Below are positions 5,825-6,815 of a stretch of DNA of 6,815 bases, one piece after another. The notes below the pieces were generated by a model, which saw only the letters and a program-made list of their open reading frames with translations, was not told where the DNA came from and made no database searches. The stretch lies in NCBI GenBank assembly GCA_017960415.1, contig JAGCZE010000358.1, forward strand, positions 1 to 6,815, in the 5' to 3' direction. The first letter of the stretch is position 1. Every line of letters starts with the position of its first letter. The position numbers and the translations under genes are program-made. The stretch is from Lachnospiraceae bacterium. Lineage in GTDB: Bacteria > Bacillota_A > Clostridia > Lachnospirales > Lachnospiraceae.

Positions 5825-6088
5825 TCACTCCCCTCCGAGTCCTTTGACCCAGAGAATGATATCCTGAAGCACCGTAGTATTCAGCTCATAATAGATAAAA
5901 TTGCCGCTTCTGTACTCATTCACCAGTTCTGCTTCTTTCAGCAGTCTCAGGTGATATGACAGCGCCGCCGGACTCACGTCAAGCTTCTCGGCTATCTCAC
6001 CCGCGCTCAGCCGGCCGTATTTCAGCATTTCAAGGATCTGTCTGCGCTGCGCGTCCGATAACACTTTAAAAACATTGCTCTCTGACAT
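5825..6088 (-). CDS. sdpR: ArsR-family repressor, SdpR-like
   Basis: The 87-aa product is a compact winged-helix regulator of the ArsR/SdpR type: VFKVLSDAQRRQILEMLKYG (6-25), the helix-turn-helix SAGEIAEKLDVSPAALSYHL (28-47), then the wing LVNEYRSGNFIYYELN (55-70). There are no cysteines and no CXC metal site, so it is unlikely to be a metal sensor; this agrees with SdpR-like autorepressors paired with SdpI. The ATG at 6088 gives the family N-terminus, although the open frame continues upstream to an ATG at 6214 that overlaps the -10 and cannot be used from that promoter. The ribosome binding site is poor: GGGAG directly abuts the ATG and AGAGGG (6105-6110) is 16 bases away. Dyads around its promoter are the expected operators. 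Confidence 0.85.
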   Translation of the reverse strand: MSESNVFKVLSDAQRRQILEMLKYGRLSAGEIAEKLDVSPAALSYHLRLLKEAELVNEYRSGNFIYYELNTTVLQDIILWVKGLGGE

Positions 6089-6134
6089 CTCCCGTTCATC
6101 ACTTCCCTCTGTCAATGGTGGTACAAATATCTTC

Positions 6135-6206
6135 TGTACAAACGTTTCCTGTGTATTTAATAATTTCTTCTGTACAAATATTTTCCATGTATTTAAAAAT
6201 TTCTTT
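6135..6206. repeat. Two tandem copies of a 36-bp repeat in the sdpR leader
   Basis: Copies at 6135-6170 and 6171-6206 begin TGTACAAA and end ATTTCTTC or ATTTCTTT, matching at 29 of 36 positions. A shortened fragment (GTACAAATATCTTC, 6121-6134) precedes them on the plus strand. Each copy contains GTATTTAA, the operator half-site, so copy 6135-6170 holds a decayed version of the downstream dyad. The copies lie between the promoter and the sdpR start codon. Confidence 0.75.
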
Positions 6207-6214
6207 AAATACAT
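6187..6214. promoter_or_regulatory. Downstream operator-like dyad at the sdpR promoter
   Basis: ATGTATTTAAA (6187-6197) and TTTAAATACAT (6204-6214) are perfect 11-base complements with a 6-base spacer. The dyad overlaps the -10 by 2 bases and covers the expected transcription start. Its core, GTATTTAAA-N6-TTTAAATAC, recurs upstream of the -35. A site for the SdpR-like repressor is the natural inference. Confidence 0.7.
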
Positions 6215-6241
6215 TTTAGTCTGCGATCATCTCTTTGTCAA
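6213..6241 (-). promoter_or_regulatory. sdpR-sdpI promoter
   Basis: On the minus strand a perfect TTGACA (6241-6236) and TAAAAT (6218-6213, 5 of 6) are separated by 17 bases, making a strong sigma-A promoter. Transcription should start near 6206. It lies between two matching inverted repeats, as expected of a tightly repressed promoter. Confidence 0.85.
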
Positions 6242-6244
6242 GAA

Positions 6245-6268
6245 GTATTTAAAATATTTTTTAAATAT
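6245..6268. promoter_or_regulatory. Upstream operator-like dyad at the sdpR promoter
   Basis: GTATTTAAA (6245-6253), six bases, then TTTAAATAT (6260-6268) form an inverted repeat with 8 of 9 pairs. Arms and spacer length match the dyad downstream of the -10. It ends 3 bases upstream of the -35. The two dyad centres are 56 bases apart. Confidence 0.65.
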
Positions 6269-6270
6269 CG

Positions 6271-6330
6271 ATCAAAAATAACAGGACAAACGCTTCTGTA
6301 ATGAAAAGAGGTTTAGAGGCGTTTGTCCTG
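6271..6330 (-). terminator. Intrinsic terminator after the small-protein pair
   Basis: CAGGACAAACGC (6282-6293) and GCGTTTGTCCTG (6319-6330) form a perfect 12-bp stem, extended past one mismatch by three more pairs. On the minus strand it is followed by TTATTTTT (to about 6274). It begins 11 bases after the stop of the 71-codon gene and ends just before the upstream dyad of the sdpR promoter, so the two units are separate. Confidence 0.88.
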
Positions 6331-6341
6331 CAATAGGGGCC

Positions 6342-6557
6342 TCAACCGACGTTCAAGGGTGCTGCATCCTCAAAGAAATCCGGCTGTTCCGAAACAAATT
6401 TAACCACATCAGAAGAATTCGCATCGGGATTTGATTTAAGGAATTTTATCAACAGATCACATCTTGAAGGCTTCTTTTCCGCATAAACCAACATAGCCAC
6501 CACAAAATCAAAATAAGAATCCCTGACTTTGATCAGGAGTTCCTTTAATTCATACAT
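6342..6557 (-). CDS. Small protein of unknown function, 71 aa
   Basis: I do not recognise this protein. It is 71 aa and looks largely helical, with a hydrophobic stretch SYFDFVVAMLVYAEKKPSRC (14-33) too interrupted by charge to be a convincing membrane helix. A middle helix (LLIKFLKSNPDA) and an acidic, aromatic end (VSEQPDFFEDAAP) follow. An excellent ribosome binding site, AGGAGG at 6565-6570, lies 7 bases before the ATG at 6557. This start is preferred over a TTG at 6593. It is the second gene of a pair (41 bases after the 64-codon gene) and is followed by a strong terminator. Codons are more A/T-rich than in topA or flgC. A cytoplasmic helper, antitoxin-like or accessory small protein would all fit; nothing here decides. 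Confidence 0.75.
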   Translation of the reverse strand: MYELKELLIKVRDSYFDFVVAMLVYAEKKPSRCDLLIKFLKSNPDANSSDVVKFVSEQPDFFEDAAPLNVG

Positions 6558-6598
6558 AAACAGCCCTCCTATACATTCATTATTGAACGTCAAATGGG

Positions 6599-6793
6599 TT
6601 ATTTCATATAAATGTTATTGTTGTTAAAACCGTGATTTTCAAACAGGTAGACACACGGCGTATCAGAAATGTCATAAGAAATGTGTGCAGCGAATTGAAT
6701 ATCTCTGTATTTTTCATATTCAGTATTGATCTCACTGATTATCTTTGCGTACTCACGGATATTCAGATAATATGTCTCAAAGATAAATCTCAT
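6599..6793 (-). CDS. Small protein of unknown function, 64 aa
   Basis: I do not recognise this protein. It is 64 aa: a probable N-terminal helix, IREYAKIISEINTEYEKY (12-29), then what looks like beta strands, FAAHISYDI (34-42) and PCVYLFENHGFNNNNIYMK (46-64). The tail FENHGFN..NIY is distinctive enough to be a family motif. AGGAG (6799-6803) lies 5 bases before the ATG at 6793, so that start is preferred to the ATG at 6808. It heads a pair with the 71-codon gene. Its promoter, and possibly more genes of the unit, lie beyond the right edge. The high Asn and Tyr content and A/T-rich codons differ from the housekeeping genes nearby, which hints at accessory or transferred DNA. Confidence 0.7.
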   Translation of the reverse strand: MRFIFETYYLNIREYAKIISEINTEYEKYRDIQFAAHISYDISDTPCVYLFENHGFNNNNIYMK

Positions 6794-6815
6794 CAATTCT
6801 CCTTTCATTATATTA

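Noticed and set aside
6121..6206. CRISPR-like array
   Set aside because: The repeats are directly tandem with no unique spacers, only two full copies are present, and they diverge at 7 of 36 positions.
6089..6214. N-terminally extended SdpR-like protein from ATG 6214
   Set aside because: That ATG overlaps the -10 box, so a transcript from this promoter would not contain it; the extra residues are the translated 36-bp repeat and lack any ArsR homology.
6807..6812. TATAAT just upstream of the 64-codon gene
   Set aside because: A start 7 bases downstream would fall inside its ribosome binding site, and the -35 would lie beyond the window edge, so it cannot be supported.

Overview
The window looks like chromosome of a motile, low-to-mid GC Clostridia, most likely a Lachnospiraceae member of the Butyrivibrio/Roseburia type. 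This rests on the gene order topA-codY-flgB-flgC-fliE-fliF and on the character of the proteins; the genus is inference. Every gene I can support lies on the minus strand, so transcription runs from high to low coordinates.

Layout in the direction of transcription. (1) 6815-6271: two small genes of unknown function (64 and 71 codons), closed by a strong hairpin terminator. (2) 6268-5044: a two-gene operon of an ArsR-type repressor (SdpR-like, 87 aa) and a six-helix membrane protein of the DUF1648/SdpI family (234 aa). Its promoter has a perfect TTGACA -35 and is flanked on both sides by near-identical 24-bp inverted repeats, the probable repressor operators. A 36-bp tandem repeat lies in the leader. 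(3) 5043-4829: a perfect-stem terminator usable on both strands, then the topA promoter. (4) 4828-2828: topA, DNA topoisomerase I, complete and with two C-terminal zinc ribbons. (5) 2658-1891: codY, the global nutritional repressor, with its own extended -10 promoter and a 14-bp-stem terminator. No terminator is visible between topA and codY. (6) 1733-1: the start of a flagellar basal-body operon with its own sigma-A-like promoter: flgB and flgC (proximal rod), fliE (rod/MS-ring adaptor) and the first 12 codons of fliF (MS ring), cut by the window edge.

Starts were chosen by ribosome binding site and family alignment. They are shorter than the longest open frame for flgB, flgC, codY, sdpI, sdpR and both small genes. 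FlgB, FlgC, FliE and FliF form the MS-ring/proximal-rod core. CodY is known in Bacillus to repress motility genes, and a weak CodY-box match lies just upstream of the flgB promoter, so the neighbourhood may be functional as well as positional.

The most interesting parts are the twin dyads around the sdpR promoter with the leader repeat and odd start context, a terminator-like hairpin just in front of fliF, inverted repeats in every spacer of the flagellar operon, and the unrecognised small-protein pair at the right edge. I saw no RNA genes, insertion sequences, CRISPR array or credible plus-strand gene.
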